Shown: positions 52,063 to 60,445 of the stretch, piece by piece
Numbering within the stretch: the stretch's first letter is position 1
Layout of the letters: each line of letters starts with the position of its first letter
NCBI GenBank assembly: GCA_038532735.1
Contig: JBCBAC010000001.1
Coordinates: 434,001 to 498,000, forward strand
Origin: JAHTBL01 sp038532735
GTDB taxonomy: Bacteria > Pseudomonadota > Alphaproteobacteria > Rhodobacterales > Rhodobacteraceae
Direction of reading: 5' to 3'
DNA: 64,000 nucleotides
Program-made: the position numbers and the translations under genes
Notes under the pieces: model-generated
What the model saw: only the letters and a program-made list of their open reading frames with translations
Told to the model about the DNA's origin: nothing
Database searches by the model: none

Positions 52063-52997
52063 TCCTTGACGGCCTCTTTCGGGGCGGCTTCGGGCTGAGT
52101 TTCTGCGACAACCGGTTCAGGCGCGGGTAGATCTCCCACCACTTGCGGCGGCTCTTTCATCAGCATCCGCGTGATGGTGATGAGTTCCGCGCGCAGCTCC
52201 GTGCGCTTTGTCACACGGTCAAGCATGCCGTGATCAAGCAGATACTCGGCCCGCTGGAAGCCTTCGGGCAGTTTTTCCCGAATGGTCTGTTCGATGACGC
52301 GCGGGCCCGCAAAGCAGATCAGCGCGTTGGGTTCGGCGATATGCACATCGCCCAGCATCGCATAAGAGGCCGTGACGCCCCCGGTCGTTGGATGTGTCAG
52401 CACGACGATATAAGGCAGGTTCGCCTCTTTCAGCAGTTGCAGCGCGACGGTCGTCCGCGGCATCTGCATCAGGCTCAAAATACCTTCCTGCATCCGCGCG
52501 CCGCCCGCTGCGGAAAAGAGGATCAGCGGGCGCCCCAGCTCGGTCGCGCGCTCTGCCGCGGCGATGATCGCATTTCCCACGAACATCCCCATGGAGCCGC
52601 CCATGAAGCTGAAATCCTGACAGGCCGCCACGATGGGCGTGCGCCCGATCTCGCCCTCGGCGACCAGCATCGCCTCTTTCTCACCGGTGCCTTTCTGCGC
52701 GGCCTTCATCCGGTCGGGATACTTTTTCTGATCGCGGAAATGCAGAGGGTCGGCGATAGGCTCAGGCACCGAAATCTCGGTAAAGACACCACCGTCAAAC
52801 AACGCTGTAAAGCGGTCACGCGGTGTGATCGCCATGTGGTGCCCGCAATTTGTGCAGACGTTCAGATTATCCGACAGCTCGCGGTGAAACAGCATCGTGC
52901 CGCAATCATCGCATTTGGTCCAAAGGTTCTCTGGAACTTCGCGCCGGGAAAAGAGCGAATTGATTTTCGGGCGAACGTAGTTGGAAATCCAGTTCAT
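52059..52997 (-). CDS. accD: Acetyl-CoA carboxylase carboxyltransferase subunit beta
   Basis: This 312-aa subunit forms the carboxyltransferase with AccA, making malonyl-CoA for fatty acid synthesis. The N-terminal zinc ribbon is visible as Cys29, Cys32, Cys48 and Cys51 (TKCDDCG and NVCTNCGHHM). The crotonase-like core includes SAAGGARMQEGILSLMQM and THPTTGGVTASYAMLGDV. The C-terminus beyond residue 285 is Pro/Glu/Ala-rich, a common variable tail. It is coupled to folC downstream. Confidence 0.97.
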   Translation of the reverse strand: MNWISNYVRPKINSLFSRREVPENLWTKCDDCGTMLFHRELSDNLNVCTNCGHHMAITPRDRFTALFDGGVFTEISVPEPIADPLHFRDQKKYPDRMKAAQKGTGEKEAMLVAEGEIGRTPIVAACQDFSFMGGSMGMFVGNAIIAAAERATELGRPLILFSAAGGARMQEGILSLMQMPRTTVALQLLKEANLPYIVVLTHPTTGGVTASYAMLGDVHIAEPNALICFAGPRVIEQTIREKLPEGFQRAEYLLDHGMLDRVTKRTELRAELITITRMLMKEPPQVVGDLPAPEPVVAETQPEAAPKEAVKE

Positions 52998-53056
52998 CTG
53001 TGCCTCGGACGTGGATCAGGTTGACCTGAGATAAGCCGGGCCTTTGGGAAATGCAA

Positions 53057-53935
53057 TCAGACCCGTAAGGCCAAACGCACCGCAATCCAGCTGACAAGCA
53101 TCATCGTGGCATCCACCCAGAGCAGCGGCATCAGCACTTGCGGATCATTCACGTCGATCTGCAACGTATAAAGCGCAAGGCCCGAAAGTGGGCCATCGAG
53201 CGACAGGAACAGCAGCGCAGAGACGTTGTTGACGAAATGCAGCGCGATGGCAGGGGCTAGTGTGCCTGTGCGTGCGGTTAGATCGGCAGCGAACATGCCA
53301 AAAGCCGTGGCCCAGATCGCCACGAGCCAGGCGGCATTGCCGTAATCGGCAGGGCTGTAATGCAAAGCTCCGAACAGAATCGAGGGCAGCACGATCCAGA
53401 TCATCGGCGATGAAAAGCGCGCAGCAAGCTGGCTTTGCAGGTAGCCGCGAAAGAAAATCTCCTCCGCACTGACCTGGATCAGCACGAGGGTCAGGGAGAT
53501 CGGTAGCAGCAGGAGCCAAGTGGAGACCGCAAGGTTCGGCGTCAGCCCCGGCATTGCGTAAGGAGGCAGCAAAGAGACAACGATATAAAGTGCGACAAGC
53601 GCCCCGATAGCGCGCAGGCCGTCGCGCGCGAAATAAGGCAACGGACCCAGCAATGACAAAAGACCTCGCCCATGTAGCAGGATCGCAGCCGTCAAAGTGC
53701 CCGCGATCATGAAGATGAACGTGACCAGAAAACCAATCGTGTCCGCGGGCCCGGAGCCATCAATCATGCCGACAAACGTGTCGGGCGTGCCGCTCATCCG
53801 GTCGACGGTCAGACCGTAGCTCATCAGAAGCATGACGTAGATGGCGAGCGCCAAAAGCGTGCCGGTTGCCACGCGCCAAAGCTCAGGCTTGGCGCGGGCG
53901 GGCGTGATGAGTGTCTCATAAGGGGCGTAACGCAT
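53057..53935 (-). CDS. CPBP-family intramembrane glutamic endopeptidase
   Basis: This 292-aa membrane protein of the CAAX-protease/bacteriocin-processing (ABI, Rce1-like) family has about eight helices. Active-site motifs are SAEEIFFRGYLQSQL (Glu-Glu and Arg), FGALHYSPADYG (His) and ALHFVNN (His/Asn). In bacteria these enzymes process membrane peptides or confer bacteriocin immunity. The specific role here is unknown. It lies upstream of accD with about 60 bp between and may be expressed separately. Confidence 0.92.
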   Translation of the reverse strand: MRYAPYETLITPARAKPELWRVATGTLLALAIYVMLLMSYGLTVDRMSGTPDTFVGMIDGSGPADTIGFLVTFIFMIAGTLTAAILLHGRGLLSLLGPLPYFARDGLRAIGALVALYIVVSLLPPYAMPGLTPNLAVSTWLLLLPISLTLVLIQVSAEEIFFRGYLQSQLAARFSSPMIWIVLPSILFGALHYSPADYGNAAWLVAIWATAFGMFAADLTARTGTLAPAIALHFVNNVSALLFLSLDGPLSGLALYTLQIDVNDPQVLMPLLWVDATMMLVSWIAVRLALRV

Positions 53936-53998
53936 GACGCTGACCTAGGGTGTTTTGTGCGAATGCGCACCCCTTGGCGCGAAAAAGGCGGCCTTGGA

Positions 53999-54084
53999 GG
54001 GGGCTCTGCCCCCGCTGCTGCGCAGCCCCCCGGAGGTATTTTTGCACAAAAGAAGCGGGGCCATTAACCTTAATTTGCGGTTAA
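53999..54084 (+). repeat. Dispersed intergenic repeat, full-length copy B
   Basis: Parts in order are hairpin GGGGGC-TCT-GCCCCC, hairpin GCTGC-TGC-GCAGC, CCGGAGGTATTTTTGCACAA then AAGAAG, and a dyad TTAACC-N9-GGTTAA. Copy A at 33.1 kb has the same order; its second hairpin is GCCGC/GCGGC, so the changed pair (C-G to T-A) is compensated. This copy lies upstream of ilvD rather than after a gene on its strand. Confidence 0.8.
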
Positions 54085-54164
54085 GACAGCGCCGGAACGC
54101 GCTTGTGAAAAAGCCCAACCTTGCTTATCCACAACCAACTGATTTTCCGGAGGCCCTGACCCAT

Positions 54165-55892
54165 ATGAGCAAGTTTGACAAATCCCGTCTTCCCAGCCGC
54201 CACGTCACCGAAGGCCCGCAGCGCGCGCCGCACCGGTCTTACTATTATGCGATGGGTCTCAGCGAGGAAGAAATCGCCCAGCCGTTCATTGGTGTGGCGA
54301 CCTGCTGGAATGAAGCTGCACCTTGTAATATCGCGCTGAACCGTCAGGCGCAGGCCGTGAAACTGGGTGTGAAAGCAGGTGGCGGGACGCCGCGCGAGTT
54401 TACGACGATCACAGTGACCGACGGTATAGCGATGGGGCATGAAGGGATGCGTTCTTCGCTCGCGTCGCGGGAGGCGATTGCTGATACGGTCGAGCTCACC
54501 ATGCGCGGGCATTCCTATGATGCAGTGGTGGGTCTGGCGGGCTGTGACAAATCCTTGCCGGGCATGATGATGGCGATGGTGCGTTTGAACGTGCCGTCTG
54601 TGTTTATCTATGGCGGGTCGATCCTGCCGGGCCGTTTGGATGGGGAAGATGTCACTGTTCAGGACGTGTTCGAGGCCGTGGGTCAGCACCAGGCGGGCAA
54701 TTATTCCGACGAGCAATTGGCTGTTCTGGAGCGCGTCGCCTGCCCCTCTGCCGGGGCGTGTGGGGGTCAGTTTACCGCCAACACGATGGCCTGTGTGTCC
54801 GAGGCGATTGGTCTGGCTTTGCCGAATTCATCCGGCGCGCCTGCGCCTTATGAAAGCCGCGATCAGTATTCCGTTGCCTCTGGTGAGGCGGTGATGAACC
54901 TCATCGCCAAAAACATTCGCGCCCGCGATATTGTCACACGCAAGAGCCTTGAGAATGCAGCCCGCATCGTGGCCTGCACAGGCGGGTCGACCAATGCTGG
55001 GCTTCACCTGCCCGCGATTGCTCATGAGGCGGGCATTGATTTTGATCTGGCCGATGTCTGCGAGATTTTCCGCGATACGCCTTACTTCGTCGATCTCAAG
55101 CCGGGCGGTCAGTATGTCGCCAAAGATCTTTACGAGGCGGGCGGTGTGCCGGTTGTCATGAAAGAGCTGCGCAAGGCGGGGCTGATCCATGAGGATTGCA
55201 TGACCGCAACAGGCTATTCCATCGGCGAAGAGATTGACCGCGTGACGGGTGAGGCCGACGGCAAGGTCATCTATCCGATCGAAAACCCGATCAGCAAAAC
55301 TGGGGGCGTTGTCGGTCTGGAAGGCAATCTGGCACCCGAAGGCGCGATTGTGAAAGTGGCTGGCATGGAAGCGCAGCATCAGCGCTTTGTTGGTCCCGCA
55401 CGCGTTTTTGAGTGTGAAGAGGATGCCTTTGCCGCTGTTCAGAAGCGCGAATACGAGGAAGGCGAAGTGCTGGTCATCCGCAATGAGGGCCCCGCTGGCG
55501 GCCCCGGCATGCGCGAGATGCTCGCCACAACGGCGGCGCTGTCCGGTCAGGGCATGGGCAAGAAAGTGGCGCTGATCACGGATGGGCGCTTCTCGGGCGC
55601 GACCCGTGGGTTCTGCGTCGGCCATGTCGGCCCGGAAGCCGCGCATGGTGGGCCGATTGGCATGCTCAAAGACGGGGACATCATCACGCTGGACGCCATC
55701 AAGGGCGAGCTGTCGGTTGATCTGACCGATGAGGAGCTGGAAGCGCGCAAGGCCGAGTGGAAAGGCCCGCGTGAGACGATCTATGCCTCCGGGGCGCTCT
55801 GGAAATACGCGCAGCTTGTCGGCAATACAAAGAACGGCGCGGTCACGCATCCCGGAGCGGAGGCCGAGCGTCACGTTTATGCGGATATCTAG
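54165..55892 (+). CDS. ilvD: Dihydroxy-acid dehydratase
   Basis: This enzyme of about 575 aa dehydrates dihydroxy acids to 2-oxo acids in valine, isoleucine and leucine synthesis, upstream of the leu genes also in this window. Iron-sulfur and substrate motifs are GVATCWNEAAPCNIALNRQA, VGLAGCDKSLPGMMMAMVRL and CPSAGACGGQFTANTMACVS. The ATG at MSKFDKSRLPSRH follows CCGGAGGCC; longer upstream in-frame sequence covers the intergenic repeat and is not protein-like. Its last 14 bp overlap the following lipoprotein gene. Confidence 0.97.
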   Translation: MSKFDKSRLPSRHVTEGPQRAPHRSYYYAMGLSEEEIAQPFIGVATCWNEAAPCNIALNRQAQAVKLGVKAGGGTPREFTTITVTDGIAMGHEGMRSSLASREAIADTVELTMRGHSYDAVVGLAGCDKSLPGMMMAMVRLNVPSVFIYGGSILPGRLDGEDVTVQDVFEAVGQHQAGNYSDEQLAVLERVACPSAGACGGQFTANTMACVSEAIGLALPNSSGAPAPYESRDQYSVASGEAVMNLIAKNIRARDIVTRKSLENAARIVACTGGSTNAGLHLPAIAHEAGIDFDLADVCEIFRDTPYFVDLKPGGQYVAKDLYEAGGVPVVMKELRKAGLIHEDCMTATGYSIGEEIDRVTGEADGKVIYPIENPISKTGGVVGLEGNLAPEGAIVKVAGMEAQHQRFVGPARVFECEEDAFAAVQKREYEEGEVLVIRNEGPAGGPGMREMLATTAALSGQGMGKKVALITDGRFSGATRGFCVGHVGPEAAHGGPIGMLKDGDIITLDAIKGELSVDLTDEELEARKAEWKGPRETIYASGALWKYAQLVGNTKNGAVTHPGAEAERHVYADI

Positions 55893-56598
55893 GCTCAATC
55901 GGCTCATTGCGGGGCTTTGCCTTATCGCAGGTCTTGCGGCCTGCGAGGGCGGCCCCAATGCGCTGAGTTTCCTCGAAGGCACGGTGCCGGACGATGACGG
56001 CCCGCCCGCCATCCGCGAAACGGTGCTGGCCGAGACGGTCAAGATATCGGCACCTGATGGGTATTGCGTGGATACCGGCTCTAGGCGCAACGGCTTAGGT
56101 GGTAATTTTGTCGTGCTCGCGCCGTGTGCGGCGCTGAAAGTGCCCGGGATTGAGTGGCCCGAGACGGTCGCCTTGATCACCGTTTCGGCCACCCGCGGGG
56201 CATTGCCCGCAGCCTCTGCGGAGGAACTGGAGGCGTTTGTGACCAGCGAGGAAGGGCGCAGCCTCTTGGCGACCAGCACTGGCGACGCGGTAGATGTCTT
56301 GCAGACGCAAAGCAGTCAGGGCGCCTTTTTCGTCCAAGTGTCCGAGACTGAAGCCCCCGTTACCGCCTTGGAAGCCACCTATTGGCGCGGTTTGATCGCG
56401 GCAGGTGGACGTTTGGTCAGTCTGACCGTGCGTGGCTACGAGGCAGAACCGTTGAGCGCGCAAACCGGTTTGCGCGTGATCCGCGATCTGGCCGCTAGTA
56501 TCCGCCGCGACAGCCGACCAGCCACTGTCGAAGCCCAACCCACGCCTGCAACATCGCGTGCGGGGCCGCTGGCAGTATTGTTTCCGAAAGAGGAATAG
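55879..56598 (+). CDS. Putative lipoprotein, function unknown
   Basis: This protein of about 239 aa has a lipoprotein signal peptide MRISRLNRLIAGLCLIAGLA with the lipobox Cys22 (GLAAC). Mature sequence includes KISAPDGYCVDTGSRRNGLG and a later helical/beta region (TYWRGLIAAGGRLVSLTVRG). I recognise no characterised family; the layout suggests a small surface or periplasmic domain. It starts inside the last codons of ilvD in another frame, so it may be co-expressed with ilvD. Confidence 0.82.
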   Translation: MRISRLNRLIAGLCLIAGLAACEGGPNALSFLEGTVPDDDGPPAIRETVLAETVKISAPDGYCVDTGSRRNGLGGNFVVLAPCAALKVPGIEWPETVALITVSATRGALPAASAEELEAFVTSEEGRSLLATSTGDAVDVLQTQSSQGAFFVQVSETEAPVTALEATYWRGLIAAGGRLVSLTVRGYEAEPLSAQTGLRVIRDLAASIRRDSRPATVEAQPTPATSRAGPLAVLFPKEE

Positions 56599-56657
56599 AC
56601 TGTTAACATTCAGTCTCTAATGTGATTTCCCAGTCTGAAATGACGATAGGGCCGGGT

Positions 56658-57416
56658 ATGGGCGTGTTTGACAGATTTTTCTACCAAAGGGTCCTCGACC
56701 GTTGGAGCAAGGCCGCAAGGGCTGCGCGTACCACTGATTTGTCTACGCTGCGCCGACAGCGCTCTCGTGCCAAACAGTTGCAAGCGCGTCTCAACGAGCT
56801 GATTGCCGTATCTGAGAGCCGTCTGGCGCTGCCATTGATCGGCACTAAAGCGATGCGGCGGCCTGCAGGCTCGGATTGGGCGTGGCGTCCCCAGCTCTGG
56901 CGGGAACCGCTGATGACGCCCGGCTACGCTTCGGTCGAGAACAAGAGCTCATTCGGACCCGAGGCAACGATCTTTCACGATTGCAGGGTGACCGAGCTCA
57001 CCGTGCGCCAGCTGCGTAACCACCGTGACAGCGATCTGGCCCCGTTTGGCATGCGCATGGATGTCTTCCGTTTTGACGGCAGCTACCTGTCGATGGTCGT
57101 GGATCTGCCCGAAGAGGCTGCTCATGGGCTCAAGAAACGGCATCTGGTGCGGATGGACACCATTGTCGAGATGGAAAAACCGCTTGAGATTTTTGCCCGG
57201 CTCAACGTCAAGCATGGGCCGAACACGGAACAGATCGTGCGAGAATTGCCGTTGCACGAGGAAGAAGTGATGGTCGAATTTGACCTCGCCTACACCAAGA
57301 TGAACGAAAAGCGGGTCGAACGGATGTGGGTCGATCTGATCTTTGAGGGACCAGAGATGAACCAGATCATTCTGCGCGATGTCACCTTCAGCCGCCGCCC
57401 CCGCGCTGAGCTTTAG
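56658..57416 (+). CDS. DUF6478-type hypothetical protein
   Basis: This cytoplasmic protein of about 252 aa begins MGVFDRFFYQRVLDRWSKAA. It has a basic helical N-terminus (about residues 10-60, rich in Arg and Lys) and a beta-rich C-terminal half (about 90-250, e.g. EEVMVEFDLAYTKMNEKRVE). No enzyme motif or membrane segment is visible. I assign DUF6478 from general resemblance. ATGs at 56622 and 56640 are also in frame. The next gene starts 12 bp after its stop, so the pair is probably one transcript. Confidence 0.72.
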   Translation: MGVFDRFFYQRVLDRWSKAARAARTTDLSTLRRQRSRAKQLQARLNELIAVSESRLALPLIGTKAMRRPAGSDWAWRPQLWREPLMTPGYASVENKSSFGPEATIFHDCRVTELTVRQLRNHRDSDLAPFGMRMDVFRFDGSYLSMVVDLPEEAAHGLKKRHLVRMDTIVEMEKPLEIFARLNVKHGPNTEQIVRELPLHEEEVMVEFDLAYTKMNEKRVERMWVDLIFEGPEMNQIILRDVTFSRRPRAEL

Positions 57417-57428
57417 AGGAACCGATAG

Positions 57429-57809
57429 ATGGCCACGCTTACGCTTACCAAGACCCGGTTGCAGGCAGGGATATGGGACGGTGTCATGACCTGGGACGGC
57501 GCTGAGAACAAGCAGCCAGACTTGATCGCCATGCATCTGGATCAGCCGATCATGGGCATCAGCATCAAGGAACACCCCGAGGGGAATAAGTGGAACGTGC
57601 AAATCCCTGTTCCGGCAGAGGCGATCTCTGACGGAGTGCACACAATCGTCGTGATTGAGAAGACCTCGGGCGAAACTTTGACCAGCTTCACCCTCATCGC
57701 CGGGGAGCCGTTGTCGGATGATATTCGCACGGAGACGGCCCTGCTGCGGGCCGAGCTGGATATGCTCAAACGCGCGTTTCGGCGTCACTGTCTGGAAACA
57801 ATGAATTAA
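57429..57809 (+). CDS. Hypothetical protein, partner of the DUF6478-type gene
   Basis: This 126-aa protein is predicted mostly beta-strand over residues 1-95 (TLTLTKTRLQAGIWDGVMTW, HTIVVIEKTSGETLTSFTLI), with a C-terminal helix about residues 100-120 (ETALLRAELDMLKRAFRRH) that could be a coiled coil. I recognise no family. A GAGGAACC ribosome-binding site precedes the ATG. A small AACCACA/TGTGGTT hairpin follows directly after the stop. Confidence 0.75.
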   Translation: MATLTLTKTRLQAGIWDGVMTWDGAENKQPDLIAMHLDQPIMGISIKEHPEGNKWNVQIPVPAEAISDGVHTIVVIEKTSGETLTSFTLIAGEPLSDDIRTETALLRAELDMLKRAFRRHCLETMN

Positions 57810-57875
57810 CCACATCTTGTGGTTGAGCGACACACATAACCTAACCCTTTGTTTTTAAAGTGCAGTGCCGTTTCC

Positions 57876-57893
57876 GGTGATTATACGATCACC
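57876..57893. promoter_or_regulatory. Palindrome upstream of LysR gene
   Basis: GGTGATTATACGATCACC has perfect 6-bp arms around TATACG. It lies about 90 bp before the LysR-type regulator's ATG. It could be an autoregulatory site, but no divergent target gene is present. Confidence 0.4.
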
Positions 57894-57983
57894 TAATTAC
57901 CGCGATATTGTCCCCCAACCGCCCCAATCCTGTCTGATTTGGCCGCCATACCGACGCCAACGAAAAGTATTGAGGGTGCGGTT

Positions 57984-58889
57984 ATGGACCGACTGACAGA
58001 GATGGAAGCCTTTGCCACTGTGGTGGATCAGGGCGGCTTTACCGACGCGGCAAAAAAGATGGGCATTTCGAAATCCGCCGTCTCGAAACATGTCTCGTCT
58101 CTTGAAGCGCGTCTGGGGGCCCGTCTTCTCAACCGCACAACGCGCCGTGTCAGCCCGACAGAGATTGGTCTGGCCTATTATGATCGCGCCCGCCGCGTGC
58201 TGAATGATGCAGGCGAGGCCGACGCGCTGGTCACGTCGATGCAATCAGCCCCGTCGGGGCTTCTCCGCATCTCCGTTGCGACCGATTTCGGGGTCAATCA
58301 CCTGTCCCCTGTTTTAGGCGATTTCCTCAGCGAGTTCCCGGATATCACCGTTAACATGGTCCTCAACAACCGCTATGTGGAGCTGATCTCGGAAGGTTTC
58401 GATATGGCCGTCCGCATCGGAGAGCTGGAAGACAGCACTCTGCGCGCCCGGAAATTGACAGAGACGACGAAGCGCATGGTCGCCTCGCCTGACTATTTCA
58501 AGGAATACGGCCGCCCCGAGAAGATCGACGACCTGAACGAGCATAAGCTGCTGCATTACTCCAACCAATCCAGCGGCAATGTCTGGAAGCTGACTGCGCC
58601 CTCTGGTGAAAAGCGTCAGGTCCGCACGGCGGGCTGGTTGACGGTGAATGACGGGCAATCCCTGCTAAACGCAGCCATTTCCGGCCTCGGCATCGCTTAC
58701 CTTCCCAGCTTCCTCTACGCCGACGCGATGGAGCAAGGATTGATCGAAGAAGCGATCCCCGATCTGCCGCAAGAGACGCAAGGTATTTATGCCGTTTATC
58801 CGCCGGGCCGGTTCACTCAGCCGAAGGTGCGCGCCTTTATCGACTTTTTGGTGCATTCCTTCGCCGAAAAAGGCCCCGACGCCTGGTAA
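57984..58889 (+). CDS. LysR-family transcriptional regulator
   Basis: This LysR-type regulator of about 301 aa has HTH sequence MEAFATVVDQGGFTDAAKKMGISKSAVSKHVSSLE and a CrgA-type effector domain (VATDFGVNHLSPVLGDFLSE). The ATG follows GAGGGTG; an upstream in-frame start adds 15 residues. Targets cannot be read from context, since the downstream genes are convergent and the upstream genes point the same way. A strong terminator follows. Confidence 0.93.
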   Translation: MDRLTEMEAFATVVDQGGFTDAAKKMGISKSAVSKHVSSLEARLGARLLNRTTRRVSPTEIGLAYYDRARRVLNDAGEADALVTSMQSAPSGLLRISVATDFGVNHLSPVLGDFLSEFPDITVNMVLNNRYVELISEGFDMAVRIGELEDSTLRARKLTETTKRMVASPDYFKEYGRPEKIDDLNEHKLLHYSNQSSGNVWKLTAPSGEKRQVRTAGWLTVNDGQSLLNAAISGLGIAYLPSFLYADAMEQGLIEEAIPDLPQETQGIYAVYPPGRFTQPKVRAFIDFLVHSFAEKGPDAW

Positions 58890-58925
58890 GTTTTCCCCTG
58901 AAGCATTCCCAAGGTGCTTACAACT

Positions 58926-58955
58926 GGCGCGGCTCGCGAGGGACCGCGCCTTTTT
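58926..58955 (+). terminator. Intrinsic terminator after LysR gene
   Basis: GGCGCGG and CCGCGCC form a perfect 7-bp stem around an 11-nt loop and are followed by TTTTT. It separates the LysR gene from the convergent ompA-like gene. Confidence 0.88.
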
Positions 58956-58958
58956 ATA

Positions 58959-59879
58959 TCAGCGGGTCGAGGTGATGATCGCCTCAACGCGCCGGTTCTC
59001 CTCCCGCCCCGCCGCATCGAGGTTGGAGGCGATGGGCGCTAGATACCCCATGCCTTCCGCCTCCATCCGCGCACGCGGAACGTCAAAGCGGGTGGCAAGC
59101 CGTTCCAGAACTGCGGCCGCACGTTGGCGCGAAATGTTAATGTTCACATCCAGCCCACCCGTGCTGTCCGTATGTCCGACCAGCGCAATGGTTAGATCAG
59201 GTTCCGCCACCATCAGATCAGCGAGCGCCTGAAGCGAGGCGTAGTCGCGATCGCTTAGCTGCGTCGATCCGGTCTCGAAATCGAGATCGCGAAGGACGAC
59301 ACGCCCTTGAGCTAAAAGCGTCTCAGCCAAGGCTCCGACGGAGGGCTCTGCGCTGGGCGCACGCACGGGCGCGGCATCGGTTTCGGCCAGCGGTGCATCC
59401 GCCGCAACGCCCACACGGGTGATCTGGATATAGCCTGCGACAGCCGAACGACTGACGAGCAGCGATATCGCTTCCTCGCCCTTCACCAGCGACAGGAAAC
59501 GGAAGTCGCCCAGATCCACATGCATATCGGGCTCTGCGATCACCGGTGTTTCAAATCGGAAATCAAAGCCACCGCACGCGTCCGTTTCGCAGTCAAAAAT
59601 GACCTCGTAACCCAGCGGCTCCAACTGGTCGCGCAAGGGGCGGATCAACTGCAGTGTCGTCAGACCAGTCGCCCCGATCCGCCAGGCTTGTTGCTGCACA
59701 GGCCCTTCGAAGAGGCGGGTTGGTAGAGTGCCCTCCTCCCAAGGGCCGATGGGCAGTTCATAAGTGTCCGAGCCGCTGCGAATGTCGGCGGCCAAAACTG
59801 CGTTGGATGGCAGGGCCAGTTGTGCCGCTTCCGCAGCGCCTGCGCCCAGAAGCGCACAGAGAAGGGCAGCCCGGATCAT
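58959..59879 (-). CDS. OmpA-family protein
   Basis: This 306-aa protein has a signal peptide (MIRAALLCALLGAGAAEAAQ), a beta-rich N-terminal region without evident barrel repeats, and a C-terminal OmpA-like peptidoglycan-binding domain from about residue 195. That domain shows DLTIALVGHTDSTGGLDVNI and ISRQRAAAVLERLATRF. Such proteins tether the outer membrane to the cell wall. It is last in a chain of four genes with 4-nt overlaps. Confidence 0.9.
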   Translation of the reverse strand: MIRAALLCALLGAGAAEAAQLALPSNAVLAADIRSGSDTYELPIGPWEEGTLPTRLFEGPVQQQAWRIGATGLTTLQLIRPLRDQLEPLGYEVIFDCETDACGGFDFRFETPVIAEPDMHVDLGDFRFLSLVKGEEAISLLVSRSAVAGYIQITRVGVAADAPLAETDAAPVRAPSAEPSVGALAETLLAQGRVVLRDLDFETGSTQLSDRDYASLQALADLMVAEPDLTIALVGHTDSTGGLDVNINISRQRAAAVLERLATRFDVPRARMEAEGMGYLAPIASNLDAAGREENRRVEAIITSTR

Positions 59880-60445
59880 CGGTGCTGTGCGTGATACTCG
59901 TCATTGGGGCGCATATTGGTGGCCGACGCGATGCGGTTGGTCATGTTGAAAAAACCAGCCACCCCGGCGATGTCCCAGATGTCACGGTCACTGAACCCGG
60001 CGTCGCGCAGGGCTGCGCGATCCGCCTCTTCGATCTCGGCGCTGGCGCGGGTCATCTTGACGGCAAAATCCAGCATCGCGCGGTGCCGGGTGTCCAGTGG
60101 AGCGGCGCGATAATTCATCACCAGCATCTCGCCCAGCATCGGGTCACCTGAGAGTTCTCGCACCGCCGCGCCATGAGCGGTCAGGCAATAGTAGCATTTG
60201 TTTTCCGAGGAGACGGCGACCGCGATCATCTCGCGTTCCAGCTTGCTGAGGCCGCTATCTGCCAGCATTAGGTCATTATAAAGCGCGGTGAACGCGTTGA
60301 GCTTGTCGATATCGAACGCATAGGCCTGCAATACGTTCGGGATCATCCCCAGCTTGTCCATGCAGATGTCGAAATACTTCTGCGTTGGCTCGGGTAGCGG
60401 ATCGACCATGGGCAGGTCCAAGGCTGTGGGTTGGTCTTTGCTCAT
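59876..60445 (-). CDS. AhpD-like peroxidase-related enzyme (carboxymuconolactone decarboxylase fold)
   Basis: This 189-aa alkylhydroperoxidase-like protein carries the redox motif Cys84-x-x-Cys87 with His91 (ENKCYYCLTAHG). Members reduce peroxides using a thiol partner. The N-terminal part with PLPEPTQKYFDICMDKLGMI is characteristic of the uncharacterised peroxidase-related subgroup. It overlaps both neighbours by 4 nt. The physiological electron donor is not known. Confidence 0.92.
   Translation of the reverse strand: MSKDQPTALDLPMVDPLPEPTQKYFDICMDKLGMIPNVLQAYAFDIDKLNAFTALYNDLMLADSGLSKLEREMIAVAVSSENKCYYCLTAHGAAVRELSGDPMLGEMLVMNYRAAPLDTRHRAMLDFAVKMTRASAEIEEADRAALRDAGFSDRDIWDIAGVAGFFNMTNRIASATNMRPNDEYHAQHR

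Noticed and set aside
54828..56279. 483-codon open frame on the minus strand
   Set aside because: It is antisense to ilvD and the lipoprotein gene with no recognisable domain.
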